From contig CATMOP010000115.1 in assembly GCA_950072225.1 (NCBI GenBank), positions 1 to 6,527 on the forward strand: a stretch of 6,527 nt of DNA. Reading direction: 5' to 3'. A program made the translations under genes and the position numbers. The notes beneath the pieces are model-generated. The model did not search any database and was not told the origin of the DNA. It was given only the letters and a program-made list of their open reading frames with translations. Shown one piece after another: positions 6,007 to 6,527 of this stretch. The stretch is from an uncultured Nitrospina sp. (GTDB taxonomy: Bacteria > Nitrospinota > Nitrospinia > Nitrospinales > VA-1). How positions within the stretch are numbered: the stretch's first letter is position 1; every line of letters begins with the position of its first letter.

Positions 6007-6527
6007 ATGGGCTCAAATTTGAAAAACCGAAAAGTGATCATAACCGGGGCCGGTGACGGTATCGGAAGGGCTCTTGCCCTGGCATTTGCCAAAGAAGGCG
6101 CCCTGGTTGCCGTCTGCGCCCGTAGCCAGGATCGTTTGGACTCCTTGTCCGGAGAAATTGAAGGTGCTGGGCATCTTTTCATTTCTGCTGACCTCGGTAA
6201 GGTGGATGGGGTTAAAGCCTTTCACGAAAGCGTTATGCAACAACTGGGACAGGTTGATGTGCTGATCAATAATGTCGGAGCGATTTTAAAACTGGTAAAT
6301 TTTTTTGAACTGACCGATCAGGATTGGGAAGATTCTTTTCAAATCAATCTGATGTCTGCCGTCCGGCTGACCCGGTTTTGCGTTCCCTCTCTCAAACAAT
6401 CCACTTGTGCCAGAATTATTAATATTTCATCCATTGCGGCCGCCAGTCCGCAGGAAGTTTTTCCACACTACAGCGCCATGAAGGCCGGGCTTTCCAATTT
6501 CACCGTTTCCCTGGCCCAGACCCTTGC
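6007..6527 (+). CDS. Short-chain dehydrogenase/reductase, 3'-truncated by window edge
   Basis: This is a classical SDR oxidoreductase using NAD(P)(H). The 173 visible residues form most of a 240-260-residue Rossmann protein. The cofactor-binding motif TGAGDGIG is at 13-20, and Arg39 after the second beta strand (CARSQDRL) favours NADP(H). The acidic Asp62 contacts adenine, and NNVG (88-91) replaces the usual NNAG. The catalytic tetrad is complete: Asn114, Ser142, Tyr155 and Lys159 (YSAMK). The start at ATG 6007 places the first beta strand at the expected distance. A GGGA at 5991-5994, 12 bases upstream, is a poor ribosome binding site. The substrate cannot be named; 3-oxoacyl reductases and many sugar or alcohol dehydrogenases share these motifs. 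The frame is open to the last base. Confidence 0.93.
   Translation, partial: MGSNLKNRKVIITGAGDGIGRALALAFAKEGALVAVCARSQDRLDSLSGEIEGAGHLFISADLGKVDGVKAFHESVMQQLGQVDVLINNVGAILKLVNFFELTDQDWEDSFQINLMSAVRLTRFCVPSLKQSTCARIINISSIAAASPQEVFPHYSAMKAGLSNFTVSLAQTL

Overview
The window comes from a bacterial chromosome of intermediate GC content. It holds ordinary housekeeping and sulfur-assimilation genes on the + strand, plus one small membrane-protein gene on the - strand. The compact CysD and the CysN-CysC fusion resemble the forms I associate with Deltaproteobacteria, Nitrospinota-like lineages and some Gram-positives rather than the enterobacterial type. I cannot fix the taxon from the sequence alone. 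I see no tRNA, rRNA, CRISPR array, insertion sequence or long repeat.

Layout. Positions 1-873 carry the C-terminal two thirds of cysteinyl-tRNA synthetase (cysS), cut by the window edge. A DUF2851-family gene overlaps its stop codon by an ATGA and is broken by an in-frame TAA at 2040-2042. The missing C-terminus continues in the same frame to a TGA at 2364-2366. After a 132-base gap come cysD (2499-3305) and, with no spacer, a cysN-cysC fusion (3306-5129). A short gap with a hairpin and a good sigma70-like promoter leads to a small [2Fe-2S] ferredoxin (5246-5551). A convergent small membrane-protein gene occupies 5608-6000 (-). Divergent from it by only 6 bases is a short-chain dehydrogenase/reductase gene starting at 6007 that runs off the right edge.

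How the genes work together. CysD and CysN form ATP sulfurylase, which makes adenylyl sulfate (APS) from sulfate and ATP. CysC would normally phosphorylate APS to PAPS, but the CysC-like domain here has lost most of its recognisable catalytic motifs. The pathway may therefore use APS directly, or a separate kinase elsewhere, with this domain kept for structure or regulation. CysS uses the cysteine end product, but its closeness to cysDN may be coincidental. The ferredoxin could donate electrons to a reductase, but nothing in the window names its partner.

The two observations most worth following up are the nonsense codon in the DUF2851 gene and the degenerate kinase domain of CysNC. I found no convincing new multi-gene system.
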